From an uncultured Oscillospiraceae bacterium (GTDB lineage: Bacteria > Bacillota > Clostridia > Oscillospirales > Acutalibacteraceae), in assembly GCA_910587835.1 (NCBI GenBank), contig CAJUNQ010000049.1, positions 1 through 8,617 on the forward strand: DNA of 8,617 bases. Direction: 5' to 3'. The position numbers were made by a program, and so were the translations under genes. This document shows positions 7,589 to 8,617 of the stretch, in pieces. The notes beneath the pieces were generated by a model, which saw nothing but the letters and a program-made list of their open reading frames with translations, was not told where the DNA came from and did not search any database. The stretch's first letter is position 1. Each line of letters begins with the position of its first letter.

Positions 7589-7619
7589 AAAACAGCGAAT
7601 CAAATGCGCAGCGGGCTCT

Positions 7620-8384
7620 TCACTTCACCGCTGCCCGGCGCATAAGCAGCCAGGCAAGGGCAGAGAACAGGGCTGTCAGCAGGGTGCAGGTGAGGGCGGT
7701 TCTGGGCAGCGTGCTGCAGCACATCTGGCCGAACCCCACAATGAACCGCAGCGCCTTCCCCTGAACCGCAGGGTGGAAGGACAGATAGGAGGAGAGCAGA
7801 ATAAACACCGTCGGCGTGCCCACCCAGAAGATGGTTTTGCCCATTTTGGACAGGCGGTACATAAAGACCGTAATGAGATAGCCCAGGGAGCTGACTGTCA
7901 GCAGCAGAAAGAAGCTGAACACCACAGACAGCAGTATGGTGGCAGGGCTGCTCTGCACGGTAAAGCGGCCCTCTGCATACTCCATGCAGTAGCTCATCTC
8001 ATAGAGGGAGTTCGCCTGGAAGCCGTTGGGAAGAACCACATGGAGCAGCGACACCAGCAGCGTATAAATCTCGTCTGCCAGGGCCATGACCCCGCAGACA
8101 ACGCCCATAGCCCCCAGCCGCCCCAAAAACTGGCTGCGCCGGGAGACGCCATGCTGAAGATTCATCAAAAAGCTCTCTTTAAAGGCGCACAGGGAGAGGA
8201 TGAAGGCAAAAAACATGGTAATTGCGGTGACCCCGTTGGTAGAGAGAAAGCCGTTGGCCTCGGCGGGGGCCAGGGCCATGGCGATCAGAGCCACCAGAAA
8301 CAGGCTGGCCAGCACCCCATAGTAGACCAGAATCGCGCTGCGCTGGTCCCGGAGCTGATAGCGGAAGGACGAATAGATTTTCAT
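7620..8384 (-). CDS. Six-helix membrane protein, possibly an ABC-2-like permease subunit
   Basis: From the ATG at 8384 the product is 254 residues with a short cationic N-terminus (Tyr-Gln-Leu-Arg-Asp-Gln-Arg at 9-15) and about six hydrophobic segments near 17-38, 50-68, 90-116, 149-176, 185-203 and 225-247. A charged cytoplasmic loop with Ser-Arg-Arg-Ser-Gln-Phe-Leu follows the second helix. This is the shape of permease-like partners of drug- or peptide-type ABC transporters seen beside GntR regulators and ATPases in Clostridia, but I see no signature that proves it. I chose this ATG because AAAGGGG lies upstream and the preceding 28 codons of open frame are not membrane-like and cross a hairpin. 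No ATPase gene is adjacent inside the window, so the protein may be orphaned or its partner may lie beyond the right edge. It is convergent with the flippase gene. Confidence 0.7.
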   Translation of the reverse strand: MKIYSSFRYQLRDQRSAILVYYGVLASLFLVALIAMALAPAEANGFLSTNGVTAITMFFAFILSLCAFKESFLMNLQHGVSRRSQFLGRLGAMGVVCGVMALADEIYTLLVSLLHVVLPNGFQANSLYEMSYCMEYAEGRFTVQSSPATILLSVVFSFFLLLTVSSLGYLITVFMYRLSKMGKTIFWVGTPTVFILLSSYLSFHPAVQGKALRFIVGFGQMCCSTLPRTALTCTLLTALFSALAWLLMRRAAVK

Positions 8385-8424
8385 CGGGATACCCCTTTTC
8401 TTTGAGAGAATAATGTGATTCTGT

Positions 8425-8459
8425 GCGGCTGGACGCAGCCCAGCCGCCGGTGGGCGGTC
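8425..8459 (-). promoter_or_regulatory. Hairpins in the upstream leader of the membrane protein gene
   Basis: A perfect 8-bp stem, GCGGCTGG with CCAGCCGC (8425-8432 and 8440-8447), has a 7-base loop. A competing smaller stem, CCGCC with GGCGG, lies just to its right and shares bases with it, so the two cannot form fully together. They lie about 40 bases upstream of the ATG at 8384. No promoter hexamers with good spacing are visible on the minus strand here. Mutually exclusive stems would suit an attenuator or riboregulator, but no U run follows, so this is only a structural observation. Confidence 0.3.
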
Positions 8460-8480
8460 AAAAAACAAGAAGCGTCTTTA

Positions 8481-8617
8481 GGGCTTGTTTGAAAATAGAG
8501 GAAATGACGGAATTTTGACCAGAAGCGGTCAGCTTCAAGGAGAAGAACCGCTGTAGTTAGCTACGCTAACTACGCCAATACTTGCGTATTACGAGGATTT
8601 TCGACGCAGAAGATGGC
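8481..8617. repeat. Structured non-coding element at the right edge, possible insertion-sequence end
   Basis: The last 137 bases hold no convincing gene but several hairpins: AGCGGT/ACCGCT (8524-8529 and 8547-8552) with CTTC/GAAG nested inside, a perfect 9-bp stem GTAGTTAGC/GCTAACTAC (8553-8561 and 8565-8573), and AATAC/GTATT (8577-8581 and 8586-8590). The left boundary, GGGCTTGTTTGAAAAT at 8481, resembles the terminal repeats of some IS5-like elements in general form, and base composition falls from the GC-rich level to its left. It may be the end of an insertion sequence or dispersed repeat continuing past the window. With only one copy and no transposase visible I cannot prove it. A structured RNA is the other option. 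Confidence 0.4.

Noticed and set aside
7384..7619. CRISPR array or tRNA gene
   Set aside because: There are no regularly spaced direct repeats and no cloverleaf with a T-loop GTTCGA-like motif; only inverted repeats of different sequence are present.
7512..8405. Plus-strand open frame of 297 codons opposite the membrane protein gene
   Set aside because: The translation is Gln/His/Gly/Lys-rich, as expected for the antisense of a hydrophobic membrane protein. No ribosome binding site supports it, and it crosses the inverted repeat at 7544-7588.

Overview
The window looks like chromosomal DNA from a GC-rich member of the Clostridia, most likely the Oscillospiraceae (the Flavonifractor/Oscillibacter type of gut anaerobe). 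This is an inference. It rests on the GC-rich codon use, strong AGGAGG-like ribosome binding sites, GTG as well as ATG starts, a SpoVB/MurJ-type flippase, and a glutaminyl-tRNA synthetase next to a clostridial-type GltX. The content is mostly ordinary housekeeping genes with some unusual small details; I see no phage, CRISPR array or complete mobile element.

Layout. (1) Bases 1-3205, plus strand, a compact co-directional cluster: the 3' end of gltX, a RimJ/RimL-type GNAT acetyltransferase, a possible 31-codon small ORF, glnS, and an alpha/beta hydrolase. The first junctions are 4-base ATGA overlaps and the last gap is 15 bases, so translational coupling and one main transcript are likely. (2) A perfect 12-bp hairpin at 3222-3252 separates this cluster from a convergent minus-strand operon (5647 down to 3264): prmA (ribosomal protein L11 methyltransferase), a small cupin, and a protein made of two fused GNAT domains. 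A near-consensus sigma-A promoter facing prmA lies at 5788-5816, giving a leader of about 130 bases with its own hairpin. (3) The plus-strand flippase gene (5863-7383) diverges from prmA. (4) A non-coding stretch at 7384-7619 holds several inverted repeats. (5) A minus-strand six-helix membrane protein (8384 down to 7620), probably a permease-like ABC-transporter partner. (6) A non-coding, strongly structured right edge (8385-8617) that may be the end of an insertion sequence or a dispersed repeat continuing outside the window.

How the genes fit together. Two aminoacyl-tRNA synthetases (Glu and Gln), a ribosomal protein methyltransferase and RimJ/RimL-like acetyltransferases give the left two thirds a translation theme. 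The hydrolase and cupin are probably small-molecule accessory proteins carried on those transcripts. The flippase and the permease-like protein are separate envelope functions. The points most worth a second look are the fused double GNAT with an altered acetyl-CoA loop, the prmA leader in which a Shine-Dalgarno-like hexamer forms a hairpin loop just before a 19-codon overlapping ORF, the arginine-rich small ORF ahead of glnS, and the two structured non-coding regions flanking the membrane protein.
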